From contig NZ_JAIXZS010000052.1 of the NCBI RefSeq assembly GCF_027489515.1, positions 50,679-114,678 on the forward strand: a stretch of DNA of 64,000 nucleotides, in the 5' to 3' direction. This DNA is from Novosphingobium sp. Lineage in GTDB: Bacteria > Pseudomonadota > Alphaproteobacteria > Sphingomonadales > Sphingomonadaceae. The number at the start of each line of letters is the position of its first letter. Position 1 is the stretch's first letter. The notes below the pieces were generated by a model. It worked only from the letters and a program-made list of their open reading frames with translations. It ran no database searches and had not been told where the DNA came from. The position numbers were made by a program, and so were the translations under genes. Below are positions 27,765 to 37,020 of the stretch, piece after piece.

Positions 27765-28537
27765 CGCAGAAAGGGCGCGACCGTGATCCCGCGCCCGGCC
27801 AGCGCGACGCGGATCGCCCGGGCCATGACGACAGCATGCGGATCATCGCCGTGGACGCAGATCGAATGGCCGGCGAGCCGGACTGGATCGCCGCCGACTG
27901 TGGGCATCAATCCGGTTTCAAGCCATGTGAGCAGGCGCGCGGCGGCGGCGCCATAATCGTCGATCATCGCGCCGGGCTGGCCTCTGGGCACGAGATTACC
28001 GCCGGGGGTATAGCCGCGGTCGGCGTAGATCTCGCTGAACACGTGGCAGCCGGCATCGCGGGCGACTTGCTCCAGCACGGTACCCGAGATGGCGAGGATC
28101 GCGAGCTTGCTGTCGATGGCGCGGACGGCGCGGACAATGGCTTCGGCAATGGCGCGGTCTTCCGACGCGACATTGGCGAGCGCGCCGTGCGGCTTCACAT
28201 AGGAAACGCGCGTGCCCGCCAGCGCGGCGATGGCGATGAGCGCGCCGGTCTGCGCAGCGACGAAGCGTTCGACCTCGGCAGGCGGGAAGGGCAGGCGGCG
28301 GCGGCCGAAGCCTTCCTTGTCAGGATAGCTGGGATGCGCGCCCACCGTGATGCCGCGCTCGCGCGCCATGGTCAGCGTGCGGAACATAGTTTCAGGGTCG
28401 CTCGCGTGTCCGCCGCAGGCGATGTTGGCGCTGGTGACGATCTCCAGCATGGCCTTGTCATCGCCCATGACCCACGGACCATAGCCCTCGCCGAGATCGG
28501 AATTGAGATCGATCGTGCGGGCGTTGAGGTCGGACAT
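27761..28537 (-). CDS. pxpA: 5-oxoprolinase subunit A (LamB/YcsF family)
   Basis: This 258-residue protein has the YcsF signature: TIDLNSDLGEGYGPWVMGDD, SANIACGGHASDPETM, VGAHPSYPDKEGFGRR, YVKPHGAL and a C-terminal ICVHGDDPHAV. The Asp/His cluster is the expected metal or catalytic site. PxpA is the subunit that completes 5-oxoproline ring opening with PxpB and PxpC. It is the first gene of a four-gene leftward operon (A-B-C-MFS). A 109-bp gap separates it from the upstream VOC gene. Confidence 0.93.
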   Translation of the reverse strand: MSDLNARTIDLNSDLGEGYGPWVMGDDKAMLEIVTSANIACGGHASDPETMFRTLTMARERGITVGAHPSYPDKEGFGRRRLPFPPAEVERFVAAQTGALIAIAALAGTRVSYVKPHGALANVASEDRAIAEAIVRAVRAIDSKLAILAISGTVLEQVARDAGCHVFSEIYADRGYTPGGNLVPRGQPGAMIDDYGAAAARLLTWLETGLMPTVGGDPVRLAGHSICVHGDDPHAVVMARAIRVALAGRGITVAPFLR

Positions 28538-28646
28538 CGGGGCCTTTCCGGCGGTTCAGGGACAAGCGCCTTGCCGAAATAGGCGAAGCTGGTGCCCCTG
28601 TCCAAACCTGAACGTCTCGCCCCCTGCGCGTCAATGCCGGTATGGA

Positions 28647-29186
28647 TTATGCATCCGGATCCTTGTGCAGCCATTCGGCGTGCTTGGGCGCGCGCTTGGT
28701 GCGGCTCCACTCCTCGAGCATGACGGGCGCGAGGCTGGCGAGTTCGTCGTACTGTGCCGCGGTGCCGATATTGCAGGCGAGTTCCAGCCGGTGCCCGTTG
28801 GGATCGAAGAAATAGATCGAGCGGAAGATGCCGTGGTAGGTCGGCCCGAGGACGTCGATCCCCTGCGCTTCGAGCGACACCTTGGCGGCATGGAGCGCGG
28901 CCTCGTCGGCCACTTCGAAGGCGAGGTGCTGCACCCAGGCCGGGGTGTTGGGGTCCTTGCCCATCTCCGGCTGGTTCGGCAGCTCGAAGAAGGCGAGCAC
29001 GTTGCCGCCGCCGCAATCGAGGAAGACGTGCATGTAGGGATCATGCTCGCCCGTCGAGGGCACGGTGTCTTCGGCAAAGGCCGTTGTATAGCGCATGCCC
29101 ATGACGCGTTCGTACCAGGCGACCGTTTCCTTGGCGTCGCGGCAGCGGTAGGCGACATGGTGGATGCGCTGAATGGGCGGGATCAT
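28647..29186 (-). CDS. VOC-family (glyoxalase/dioxygenase-fold) protein
   Basis: This 179-residue vicinal-oxygen-chelate protein has two beta-alpha-beta-beta-beta units: [25 protein letters not shown] and [18 protein letters not shown]. Its metal-ligand candidates are His (IHHVA), His (VQHLAF) and Glu (HRLELACN). Such proteins are metal-dependent isomerases, lyases or ring-cleaving dioxygenases. Its ATG overlaps the hppD stop codon, so it is translationally coupled to 4-hydroxyphenylpyruvate dioxygenase and probably works in the same tyrosine pathway. Confidence 0.87.
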   Translation of the reverse strand: MIPPIQRIHHVAYRCRDAKETVAWYERVMGMRYTTAFAEDTVPSTGEHDPYMHVFLDCGGGNVLAFFELPNQPEMGKDPNTPAWVQHLAFEVADEAALHAAKVSLEAQGIDVLGPTYHGIFRSIYFFDPNGHRLELACNIGTAAQYDELASLAPVMLEEWSRTKRAPKHAEWLHKDPDA

Positions 29187-30298
29187 GCTGCGGTCTCCAC
29201 GTTCAGAACCCCACGGCGCAGCTGGTCGCGCTCCATCGACTGGAACAGTGCGGTGAAATTGCCCTCACCGAAACCTTCATCCTTCTTGCGCTGGATAAAC
29301 TCGAAGAACACCGGGCCGATCTGTGTTTCGGAGAAGATCTGCAGGAGCAGGCGCGGATCACCGGCCTCGGTCGACCCGTCGAGCAGGATGCCGCGCTTCT
29401 GCAGATCCTCCACCGGCTCGCCATGGCCGGGCAGGCGTTCTGCGAGCATCTCGTAATAGGTCGCGGGCGGCGGGGTCATGAACGGGGTGCCGAGTGCCTT
29501 GAGCCGGTCCCACGCGCCGAGAAGGTCGTCGCAGGCGAAGGCGATGTGCTGGATGCCCTCGCCGTTGTAGGCGCGCAGGAATTCCTCGATCTGGCCCCCG
29601 CCGGCTTTTGCTTCCTCGTTGAGCGGAATGCGGATCTTGCCATCGGGCGCGGTCATCGCCCGGCTGGTGAGGCCGGTATACTCGCCCTTGATATCGAAAT
29701 AGCGGATCTCGCGGAAGTTGAAGATGCGCTCGTAGAACGCGGCCCAGTGCGCCATGCGGCCGCCGTAGACGTTGTGGGTGAGGTGATCGATCGTGTGGAA
29801 GCCAGCGCCCTTCGGCTGGCGGTCCACGCCGGGCAGGTAGACGAAATCGATATCGTAGATCGAGAGATCGCCGAGCGGCGAGCCTTCGTAGCGGTCGATC
29901 AGGTAGATGATCGCGCCGCCGATGCCGCGAATGGCGGGGAGGCTGAGCTCCATCGGGCCGGTGCGCACCTCGACCGGCTCGGCGCCGCGTTCGAGCGCTA
30001 TGGCATAAGCGTCGGCGGCGTTGCGCACGCGCCAGCCCATGCCGCAGGCCGAAGGGCCATGCTCGGCCGCGAACCACGCCGCGGGGCTTTTTGGTTCATA
30101 ATTGGCGATGAGATTGATGCCGCCCTGCCGCCACAGCTGCACCGCCTTGGAGCGGTGATTGGCGATGTGGGTGAAGCCCATCGCGGCGAAGACAGGTTCG
30201 AGGAGGCCAGGTTGGGGCGCGGAGAACTCGATGAATTCGAAGCCATCGAGGCCCAGCGGATTGTCGAACAGATCGGTTGTCTTCGGCTCGGCGTTCAC
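29183..30298 (-). CDS. hppD: 4-hydroxyphenylpyruvate dioxygenase
   Basis: This 371-residue HPPD has two VOC domains. The Fe(II) ligands lie in TIDHLTHNV (His), QHIAFAC (His) and [10 protein letters not shown] (Glu). The C-terminal [27 protein letters not shown] is the family hallmark. It converts 4-hydroxyphenylpyruvate to homogentisate in tyrosine and phenylalanine breakdown. Translation begins at GTG 30298 with GGGAG seven bases upstream. It is coupled to the VOC gene downstream and diverges from kynB. Homogentisate dioxygenase is not in the window. Confidence 0.96.
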   Translation of the reverse strand: MNAEPKTTDLFDNPLGLDGFEFIEFSAPQPGLLEPVFAAMGFTHIANHRSKAVQLWRQGGINLIANYEPKSPAAWFAAEHGPSACGMGWRVRNAADAYAIALERGAEPVEVRTGPMELSLPAIRGIGGAIIYLIDRYEGSPLGDLSIYDIDFVYLPGVDRQPKGAGFHTIDHLTHNVYGGRMAHWAAFYERIFNFREIRYFDIKGEYTGLTSRAMTAPDGKIRIPLNEEAKAGGGQIEEFLRAYNGEGIQHIAFACDDLLGAWDRLKALGTPFMTPPPATYYEMLAERLPGHGEPVEDLQKRGILLDGSTEAGDPRLLLQIFSETQIGPVFFEFIQRKKDEGFGEGNFTALFQSMERDQLRRGVLNVETAA

Positions 30299-30361
30299 CG
30301 CGCGTCTCCCATGATTCCGGATGCACCAGAATATAGCGGAAACACGATGCGCTGTCCGCGC

Positions 30362-30375
30362 AGAGTATGCACTCT
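30362..30375. promoter_or_regulatory. Inverted repeat in the hppD-kynB divergent promoter
   Basis: AGAGT-ATGC-ACTCT lies in the AT-rich stretch between the divergent hppD and kynB genes (211 bp apart). It fits the size of a dimeric operator; the regulator is unknown. Confidence 0.35.
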
Positions 30376-30509
30376 ATGGCATAATAAATGCGTGAAATGA
30401 GCGTGTTCGTGATATTTGATGCGTGATTTGAGTGTCTGATCGGATGGCTGCGGGTGGATGCCCCAGAATCTCGGTGCATTCTTTCCCGCGCTTGGCAATA
30501 AGCCGTGGC

Positions 30510-31148
30510 ATGAGGATCTATGACATTTCCCAGCGGCTCGATGCGCGGACGCCGCTGTGGCCGGGCGAGCCGCCGCTGGTGCTGAGCCATCATGCAGTGA
30601 TCTCGCCGCAATGCCCGGTCAACGTCGGCGCGCTGTCGTTCCCGCTCCATGCGGGGACGCATGCCGATGCGCCGTTTCACTATGATGCGGCGGGGCAGAC
30701 GAGCGCGGAGACGGCGCTGGAGCCCTATATCGGGCGCTGCCTGTTGATCGATGTGCGCCATGCGGCGGGGATGGCGGTGGAGGTGGAGGATATCGACTGG
30801 GCGGCGCTGGAAGCCGCTGGTGCGCCCCGCGTGCTGCTGCGGACATACGAGCGCTTTCCGCATGAGGCGTGGGACAGTGCCTTCCACGCCGTTTCTGCCG
30901 GGGTGATCGCCCGGCTGGCGGCGCTGGGGGTGGTGCTCATTGGAACCGATGCGGCCTCGCTCGATCCCGAAACCTCGAAGACGATGGACGCGCACCATGC
31001 TGTGCGCGCGGCGGACATGCGCATTCTTGAGGGGCTGGTGCTCGATGCCGTGCCGCCGGGAGTCTACGAACTGATCGCGCTGCCCTTGCCGCTGGCGGGG
31101 GCCGATGCGAGCCCGGTGCGCGCCGTGCTGCGGGAGATCGCGGCATGA
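30510..31148 (+). CDS. kynB: Arylformamidase (kynurenine formamidase)
   Basis: This 212-residue enzyme of the cyclase family has the metal-binding signature HAGTHADAPFHYD (His-x3-His-x-Asp). Other features are MRIYDISQRLDARTPLWPGEP and a C-terminal PPGVYELIALPLPLAGADASPVRAVL. It hydrolyses N-formylkynurenine to kynurenine and formate with bound zinc. ATG 30510 is the point where homology begins; the ribosome-binding site is weak. Its stop overlaps the kynureninase start (ATGA). Confidence 0.94.
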   Translation: MRIYDISQRLDARTPLWPGEPPLVLSHHAVISPQCPVNVGALSFPLHAGTHADAPFHYDAAGQTSAETALEPYIGRCLLIDVRHAAGMAVEVEDIDWAALEAAGAPRVLLRTYERFPHEAWDSAFHAVSAGVIARLAALGVVLIGTDAASLDPETSKTMDAHHAVRAADMRILEGLVLDAVPPGVYELIALPLPLAGADASPVRAVLREIAA

Positions 31149-32386
31149 GCGCGTGGAGCCGCGAGGCGCTGGAGGCGCTTGACCGCGCCGATCCGCTCGC
31201 CAGGTTTCGGGATCAGTTTCAGCTGCGTGAGGGGCTGGTTTATCTTGACGGCAATTCGCTGGGGGCACTGCCGCGCCGCACCATGGCGCGGCTGCAGCAG
31301 ACCGTCGCGGAGGAATGGGGCGAAGGGCTCATCACCTCATGGCTCGGCGCGGACTGGATGGCGGCGCCGCGCCGGGTGGGCGACAAGATCGCGCGGTTGC
31401 TGGGGGCCGATCCGGGCGAGGTGATCGTGGCGGATTCGACTTCGATCAATCTGTTCAAGGCGATGACGGCGGCGCTATCCTTGCGTCCGGAACGATCGGT
31501 GATCCTCTCGGAAACCGGCAATTTCCCGACCGATCTTTACATGATGCAGGGGATCGCGGCGTTTTCCGGTGGCCGCGTGCGGGCCGAGGCGGTGCCGGGC
31601 GACCGCGTGCTGGAGCGGCTGGGCGATGATGTCGCAGTGCTGCTGCTCACGCAGGTGCACTACAAGACCGGCGCAGTGCGCGACATGGCCGAAGTGACCC
31701 GGCGCGCGCATGAGGCGGGCGCGCTGGTGGTCTGGGATCTCAGCCACAGCGCGGGGGCGATCCCGGTCGATCTGAATGGCGCGGGCGCGGACTTTGCGGT
31801 GGGCTGCGGGTACAAGTTCCTCAATGGCGGGCCGGGCGCCCCCGCTTACATTTTTGCGGCGCGGCGGCATCAGGCATCAGCGGTGCCGGTGCTATCGGGC
31901 TGGTTCGGCCATGCCGAGCCCTTCGCGTTCGAGGATGGCTATCGCCCCGCGGCGGGGATCGAGCGCTTTCTGTGCGGGACACCGCCGGTGCTGGGGCTCA
32001 CTGCGCTGGAATGCGGGGTCGATCTGATGGCCGAGGCTGACATGGCGGCGGTGCGCGCCAAATCACTGCAGCTTGGCCGCGTGTTCATGGACTTGATGGA
32101 CGCGCATTGCAGCGAGCTTGGCTTCTCGCTCACAAGCCCGCGCGAGGATGCGCGGCGGGGGAGCCATGTGTCGTACGCGCATCCACAGGGCTATGGGATC
32201 ATGCAGGCCTTGAAGGAGCGCGGCGTGATCGGCGATTTTCGCGATCCCGATGTGCTGCGGTTTGGCCTGACACCGCTTTATCTCCGGCATATCGACATGC
32301 TGGAGGCGGTGCTGCGCATCCGCGAGGTGTGCGAGACACGCGCCTGGGACGATCCGCGCTGGGCCGTGCGCGCTGCGGTGACCTGA
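31145..32386 (+). CDS. kynU: Kynureninase
   Basis: This 413-residue PLP enzyme has the lysine motif CGYKFLNGGPGAPA and the preceding phosphate-site Asp in VWDLSHSAGAIPVDL. DGNSLGALP is near the start and FRDPDVLRFGLTPLYLRHID near the end. It cleaves kynurenine to anthranilate and alanine. ATG 31145 overlaps the kynB stop. Tryptophan 2,3-dioxygenase (kynA) is not adjacent, so the first step must be encoded elsewhere. Confidence 0.96.
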   Translation: MSAWSREALEALDRADPLARFRDQFQLREGLVYLDGNSLGALPRRTMARLQQTVAEEWGEGLITSWLGADWMAAPRRVGDKIARLLGADPGEVIVADSTSINLFKAMTAALSLRPERSVILSETGNFPTDLYMMQGIAAFSGGRVRAEAVPGDRVLERLGDDVAVLLLTQVHYKTGAVRDMAEVTRRAHEAGALVVWDLSHSAGAIPVDLNGAGADFAVGCGYKFLNGGPGAPAYIFAARRHQASAVPVLSGWFGHAEPFAFEDGYRPAAGIERFLCGTPPVLGLTALECGVDLMAEADMAAVRAKSLQLGRVFMDLMDAHCSELGFSLTSPREDARRGSHVSYAHPQGYGIMQALKERGVIGDFRDPDVLRFGLTPLYLRHIDMLEAVLRIREVCETRAWDDPRWAVRAAVT

Positions 32387-32470
32387 CAAGCGAACCTATC
32401 ACTTTCACCTGATGAGGCGCGCGCGACGAGGGGGCATGCTGCGCGCCGGACATGGGGCGAGGAGACGGGC

Positions 32471-33289
32471 ATGGGCGAGCTTTCGGGCAAGGTGGCAATC
32501 GTGACAGGCGCGGCGCGCGGGCAGGGGCGCGCGATGGCGCTGGCGCTTTCCGGCGCAGGCGCGGACGTGGCGATCTGCGATGTAGACGAGGCGGCGATGC
32601 CGAGCGTGGGTTATGCGCTGGGCGGGCCACTGGAAGAGGTGGCGGGCGAGATTGCGGCGCTGGGCGTGCGCGCGCTCCATGCGGCCTGCGATATCCGGCG
32701 GCAGGGCGAGATCGATTCCTTCGTCGGGCGTGTGCTGGCGGAGCTCGGCCGGGTCGACATTCTGGTCAACAACGCGGGTATCCTGACCAGCAACATGCCG
32801 ATGCACCTGCTCGATGACGAGACCTTCGAGACAACGATTGCGGTCAACCTCACCGGCAGCTGGCGCATGAGCCGCGCAGTGGTGCCGGCGATGATCGAGC
32901 AAGGGACTGGCGGGCGGATCATCAACATCGCGTCGGTCGCGGGCACGATCGGCACACCGGGCTTCGGCCATTACTGCGCCACCAAGCACGGCATGATCGG
33001 CATGACCAAGACGATGGCGGCGGAACTGGGCGCCTATGGCATCACCGTCAATGCGGTGTGCCCGGGCTTCCTGCCGACCAAGATGGTCGAGCATACCGCC
33101 AGCGAGATCGGCGCGCGGGCCGGGCTGACCCAGGACGAGGTCTATGCGCAGTACCTCAGCGTGGCGCACATCAAGGAGAAGATCAGCCCCGAGCAGACCG
33201 CCGCCTCGGTGCTCTATCTGGCGAGCGAGGCGGCGCGTGTGGTGACGGGATCGAGCCTTGTGATCGATGCCGGATGGTCGGCCACCTGA
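32471..33289 (+). CDS. SDR oxidoreductase with a long insert resembling mycofactocin-coupled SDRs
   Basis: This 272-residue SDR has cofactor loop TGAARGQGR, NNAGI, Ser in INIASVAG and catalytic YCATK. It differs from ordinary SDRs by an insert after beta-2 (CDVDEAAMPSVGYALGGPLEEVAGEI). The GARGQGR loop together with this insert recalls SDRs that keep NAD bound and pass electrons to mycofactocin or another carrier. No mycofactocin genes are in the window, so the resemblance may reflect only family kinship. It follows kynU by 84 bp and may share its transcript. Confidence 0.85.
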   Translation: MGELSGKVAIVTGAARGQGRAMALALSGAGADVAICDVDEAAMPSVGYALGGPLEEVAGEIAALGVRALHAACDIRRQGEIDSFVGRVLAELGRVDILVNNAGILTSNMPMHLLDDETFETTIAVNLTGSWRMSRAVVPAMIEQGTGGRIINIASVAGTIGTPGFGHYCATKHGMIGMTKTMAAELGAYGITVNAVCPGFLPTKMVEHTASEIGARAGLTQDEVYAQYLSVAHIKEKISPEQTAASVLYLASEAARVVTGSSLVIDAGWSAT

Positions 33290-33356
33290 AGGCCTTGCGC
33301 GGCGGGAACGGGTGCCGCAAGACTGCGCGCGAAAACAACCGGAGAGGGAAAACCGA

Positions 33357-33647
33357 ATGACGGCCTATGTTGTGTTCATCAAGGATGGCGTGAACGATCA
33401 GGCGGAGCTGGATCAGTACAACGCCAAGGCGGGCGCCTCGATCGCAGGTCATCCGCTGAAGCCGCTGGCGTTCTATGGCGCGAACGAGACGTGGGAAGGG
33501 CCGACCGCGGAAGGCCTCGTCATCATCGAGTTTCCCGACATCGAAGCGGCGAAGGCCTGGTACAACAGCCCGGCCTATCAGGACGCCAAGGTACACCGCC
33601 TCAAGGGCGCGTCGTACCGCGTGATGGTGACCGAAGGGGTCGCCTGA
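33357..33647 (+). CDS. DUF1330 domain protein
   Basis: This 96-residue protein fits DUF1330, a ferredoxin-like alpha/beta dimeric barrel: MTAYVVFIKDGVNDQAELDQY, KPLAFYGANETWEGPTAEGLVIIEFPDIEAAKAWYNSPAYQDAKVHR (seen in pieces). Members are often found in catabolic clusters; their reaction is unknown. A strong GGAGAGGG ribosome-binding site precedes ATG 33357. It lies 67 bp after the SDR on the same strand, so the two may be co-transcribed. Confidence 0.88.
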   Translation: MTAYVVFIKDGVNDQAELDQYNAKAGASIAGHPLKPLAFYGANETWEGPTAEGLVIIEFPDIEAAKAWYNSPAYQDAKVHRLKGASYRVMVTEGVA

Positions 33648-33687
33648 AAGCTGTTGCAGCGGCGCGCCATTGCGGCATGATGCCGCG

Positions 33688-34980
33688 ATGGCCGCTGCGC
33701 ATCAGACTATCTCGCACCGCTCGATGCTGATTGCGGGCTTCTCGACGGTCGTCGAGTGGTACGATTTCACACTCTACATCTATGTCGCGACGATCCTTTC
33801 GCGGGTGATGTTCGGCGGGGGTGAGGGCTCGCTGGCAGCGGTGCTGGCGGGCTTTGCCGTCTCCTATCTGATGCGGCCGCTCGGGGCGATTGCCATGGGC
33901 CACTATGGCGATCGGCACGGGCGGCGGCGTGCCATGCTGCTGTCGATGGCAGTGATGACGGCGGCGATGCTCGGCTGCGCGCTGCTGCCGACCCATGCCG
34001 AGATCGGCCCGGCTGCGGGCTTCCTGCTGCTGGCCCTGCGCTGCGTGATGGCCTTTGCTGTGGGCGGCGAATATACTGGCGTGGTGGCCTATCTGATTGA
34101 AGGCGCAGGGCCGCATCGGCGCGGCCTGATCACCAGCTGCGCATCGGCGGCGAGCGAGATCGGCGCGCTGCTCGCGGTGGGCGTCGCGGCGCTGACGACC
34201 TGGGCCATGCCGGCGGAAATGCTCGATGCCTGGGGCTGGCGCATTCCCTTCTTTGTCGGTGCGGCGCTCGCGGGCGGTGTGCTGCTGGCCCGCGCGAACA
34301 TGGACGAATCGCCCGAGTTCGAGCGCCAGCGCGCGGCAGGAACAGTGCCCGAAAGCCCGCTGCGCCATGCCATCACCCACCAGCGCGCCGGGATAGTCCG
34401 CGGCTTTGCGATTTCGGCGCTGGGCTCGATCAGCTACTACGTCGGGATCACCTATGTCCCTGCCTTCCTCGCCTCCGTCGGTGCGGTGGGCGAGGGCGCG
34501 GCGCTGACGCTGTCGACCGTCGCGGCCTTTGTGGTGATCGCGGTCACGCCGTTGGTGGGCGCGCTTTCGGACCATGTCGGGCGGCGGCCGGTCCTGATCG
34601 GGATCGCGCTCGCCTGCGTGGCGGGGCCGATCACGCTATTCTCGCTGATGGCGCATGGCGGGGTCTGGCCGGCACTGGTGGGCGCGGTGCTGCTCGCGGC
34701 GCTGGGCGGTGCATGGAGCGCGGTTGGCGCGGTAGCAACGGCGGAGCAGTTCTCCGGCGAGGCGCGGCTTTCCGGTCTTGCGCTGGGCGTGACAAGCGCC
34801 ACCGCGTTGTTCGGCGGGGTGACGCCGCTGGTGGCGCAGATGCTGCTTGAGGGGACTGGTTGGCCTCCGGTGCCCGGCGCGATGATTGCGGTGGTGGCGC
34901 TGGTGATCCTGCCGGTGCTCTGGCGCATTCCCGAAACCGCGCCGCGCGCAGGGTGGACAGCGGAGCCGCAGCCGATATAG
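33688..34980 (+). CDS. MFS transporter, metabolite:H+ symporter (MHS) type
   Basis: This 430-residue transporter of about 12 helices opens FSTVVEWYDFTLYIY, the helix-1 signature of the MHS family (ProP, KgtP and similar). It has the MFS motif GHYGDRHGRRRAML and ALRCVMAFAVGGEYTGVVAYLIEGA. It likely imports an organic acid or amino acid with protons. ATG 33688 is preferred over the TTG at 33670. It follows the DUF1330 gene by 40 bp and precedes the CmcJ-like gene by 44 bp. Confidence 0.92.
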   Translation: MAAAHQTISHRSMLIAGFSTVVEWYDFTLYIYVATILSRVMFGGGEGSLAAVLAGFAVSYLMRPLGAIAMGHYGDRHGRRRAMLLSMAVMTAAMLGCALLPTHAEIGPAAGFLLLALRCVMAFAVGGEYTGVVAYLIEGAGPHRRGLITSCASAASEIGALLAVGVAALTTWAMPAEMLDAWGWRIPFFVGAALAGGVLLARANMDESPEFERQRAAGTVPESPLRHAITHQRAGIVRGFAISALGSISYYVGITYVPAFLASVGAVGEGAALTLSTVAAFVVIAVTPLVGALSDHVGRRPVLIGIALACVAGPITLFSLMAHGGVWPALVGAVLLAALGGAWSAVGAVATAEQFSGEARLSGLALGVTSATALFGGVTPLVAQMLLEGTGWPPVPGAMIAVVALVILPVLWRIPETAPRAGWTAEPQPI

Positions 34981-34988
34981 TTCGCAAA

Positions 34989-35010
34989 CCTAACTATCTG
35001 GCCTAACTAT
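34989..35010. promoter_or_regulatory. Direct repeat CCTAACTAT x2 in front of the CmcJ-like gene
   Basis: CCTAACTAT occurs at 34989-34997 and 35002-35010, 13 bases apart, ending 15 bp before the start codon. It is a candidate activator or repressor site in a short promoter region. Confidence 0.35.
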
Positions 35011-35024
35011 AATCGGAGAGGGCG

Positions 35025-35933
35025 ATGGCAACCGCTACGCTGGACAACATCGAGGAAAGCGCGAGAGCCGCGCCGACGTTGATCCGCTATCTCGACGAGG
35101 GTGAGTTCGTCACCCGGCGCTATGTGAGCCAGGGCGCGGAGATGAACACCGGCGACTACCGCGACTATCCCGTGGTGGTGCGCGACGGGATGCCGATCCG
35201 CGATCATTTCAGCCTCGATGTGCACGGCTTCGTGATCGCGAAGCACGAGACCGCGATTGCCGATTTCCACGACAAGGCGGCGGTTGACGCCGGCTATCAA
35301 CGCGAGGTGGAGGCGCTGGTCGCGCGGCTGACGGGTGCAGACAAGGTTTCGACACAGGGGTGGATGATCCGCACCTCGGGCGACCTTTCCAGCCGCGCGC
35401 AGGAGAAGGTTGAAGGCTATGTCCATTCGGGCGGGATCCAGCCGCCGGCGGGCGAAGCGCATGTCGATTACAACGAACTGACCGGCAGGCGCGCAGCGGC
35501 GCGGGTCTATGGGCAGGCCTTTCCGGATGGGCCGGGCTACAAACGCTATATCTGTTTCTCGCTCTGGCGCACGTTCTCGCCAGGCCCGCAAGACTGGCCG
35601 CTCGCGGTCTGCGACGGGCGGACGGTGGGCGATGCGGAGACGGCTTCCAACACGCTGTTCGTGGTCGATGCATTTCCGGAGGGCGACGCCCTGACCGCGC
35701 CGGTCGAGGGCGAGGACCAGATGATCGCGGCGACGATCTTCCGCTACCGGCCGGAACACCGCTGGTGGTATTTCGCGAACATGGCGAAGGACGATGTGCT
35801 GCTGTTCAAGTTTCAGGACAGCGACCATTCGGTCACCTGGCGCTGCCCGCATACTGCGTTCCACGATACCAGCCTTCCGGATGCGAAAATCCGGGAAAGC
35901 ATCGAAGTGCGCGGGGTGGCATTTTTCGAGTAG
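35025..35933 (+). CDS. CmcJ/NvfI-like oxidoreductase
   Basis: This 302-residue protein matches, by remembered motifs, the CmcJ/NvfI/AsaB family of non-heme iron, 2-oxoglutarate-type oxidoreductases once labelled methyltransferases. Visible features are DYRDYPVVVRDGMPI, an AHVDYN segment (candidate His-x-Asp iron ligands), FSLWRTFSPGPQDWPLAVCD and the C-terminal TWRCPHTAFHDTSLP (candidate third His). Relatives modify small natural products. A GGAGAGGG ribosome-binding site precedes the ATG. It abuts a convergent LuxR-type regulator, stops 1 bp apart, and follows an MHS transporter, a layout that suggests a small uptake-and-modification unit. Confidence 0.72.
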   Translation: MATATLDNIEESARAAPTLIRYLDEGEFVTRRYVSQGAEMNTGDYRDYPVVVRDGMPIRDHFSLDVHGFVIAKHETAIADFHDKAAVDAGYQREVEALVARLTGADKVSTQGWMIRTSGDLSSRAQEKVEGYVHSGGIQPPAGEAHVDYNELTGRRAAARVYGQAFPDGPGYKRYICFSLWRTFSPGPQDWPLAVCDGRTVGDAETASNTLFVVDAFPEGDALTAPVEGEDQMIAATIFRYRPEHRWWYFANMAKDDVLLFKFQDSDHSVTWRCPHTAFHDTSLPDAKIRESIEVRGVAFFE

Positions 35934-35934
35934 G

Positions 35935-37011
35935 TCAGGCGAGCGGCGCGAGGCCGGTGAGGACAAGCGCGACTAGCTGGGCCTGCCCGCTGGTGCCGGT
36001 CTTGGCATAGAGGCGCTTGGAGTAGTTGCGCGCGGTTTCCGGCGTGAGGCCGAGGCGGCTGCCGGCTTCGAGGATCGTTTCACCGCTGGCGAGGCCGATG
36101 GCGAGCGCGGCTTCGCGCGCCGAGAGGCCATGCGTGGCCGCGAGGACCGCCGCAGCATTTGCGGGCACGGCGGGCGGGGCGCTGCGGATGATGCCGATGG
36201 CGGCTGCGCCTGATCCGGCAGGTGCGGGGCACAGGAGAAGGTGACGCGCACCGAGCAGGACGAGGCGGCGTGCCTCAAGCGGAGCGCCCGATAGCTGGGC
36301 GCAGGCCGTTTCCAGCGCGCGGGCGGTTTCGGGAAGGAGCTGGAGGCGGCGCAACGGGCCGGGATCGGCGGTAAAGGTCAGCTGACGTTCGGCCTCGGGA
36401 TCTGCGGCAAGGACTGCGCCGGAGGCGGTGAGGGCGACTTCTCCGACGCTGAGCAGCGCGAGCGTGCTTTCGGCCATTGCTACGCGCATCGCTGCCCGGC
36501 CCAGCGCCGCGCGCACGCCAAGCGCGGCAGCGAGATGTGGGGCAAGCGCCGCGAGGAGCGCGCTGTCGGCCGCGCCGAGGTCTTCGCGCTCGCGGGTGAG
36601 GAGGAGCCAGGCTTCGCCGCCGCCGGGGCTGCCGATGCGGACGGCGCGGGCGTGGTTGATCCGCATCGCGCCGAGCGCCGAGCGCTGGGCGGAAAGGCGG
36701 GTGGGCGCATCGAAATCGAGCATTTCGCCAAGCGTGTAGACGCGCCCCGTGCGCATCGCGCTGCCGGGGAACAGGCCGAGCGCGGCAAGGCGGGCGAGAT
36801 CGAGCGGGGGATCGAGCGCAGCGCGCGCGGCATCGGCGCGGACGGTAAGCGTGGGTTCGCCCGAACCTGGCGGTGCGAGCGCCAGCGCGGCGCGGCGTGC
36901 GCCGGTGCGCTGGAGCAGGTTGGCAAGGAAGCGCTGCCACGGCGGGTCCTCCAGCAGACCCTCCATGAGCGGCAGGTAAAGCTCGCGTTGATCGGTTGAA
37001 AGGAATGCCAT
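35935..37011 (-). CDS. LuxR-family (C-terminal HTH) transcriptional regulator
   Basis: This 358-residue regulator has a C-terminal LuxR/GerE helix-turn-helix: [54 protein letters not shown]. The first 280 residues are Ala/Leu-rich with no autoinducer-domain signature that I can see, so the input is unknown. ATG 37011 is chosen; a TTG-initiated extension would run through the palindrome upstream. A perfect 16-bp palindrome sits 10-25 bp before the start, suggesting autoregulation and possibly control of the divergent cys genes. Confidence 0.87.
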   Translation of the reverse strand: MAFLSTDQRELYLPLMEGLLEDPPWQRFLANLLQRTGARRAALALAPPGSGEPTLTVRADAARAALDPPLDLARLAALGLFPGSAMRTGRVYTLGEMLDFDAPTRLSAQRSALGAMRINHARAVRIGSPGGGEAWLLLTREREDLGAADSALLAALAPHLAAALGVRAALGRAAMRVAMAESTLALLSVGEVALTASGAVLAADPEAERQLTFTADPGPLRRLQLLPETARALETACAQLSGAPLEARRLVLLGARHLLLCPAPAGSGAAAIGIIRSAPPAVPANAAAVLAATHGLSAREAALAIGLASGETILEAGSRLGLTPETARNYSKRLYAKTGTSGQAQLVALVLTGLAPLA

Positions 37012-37020
37012 GGTGCTTTT

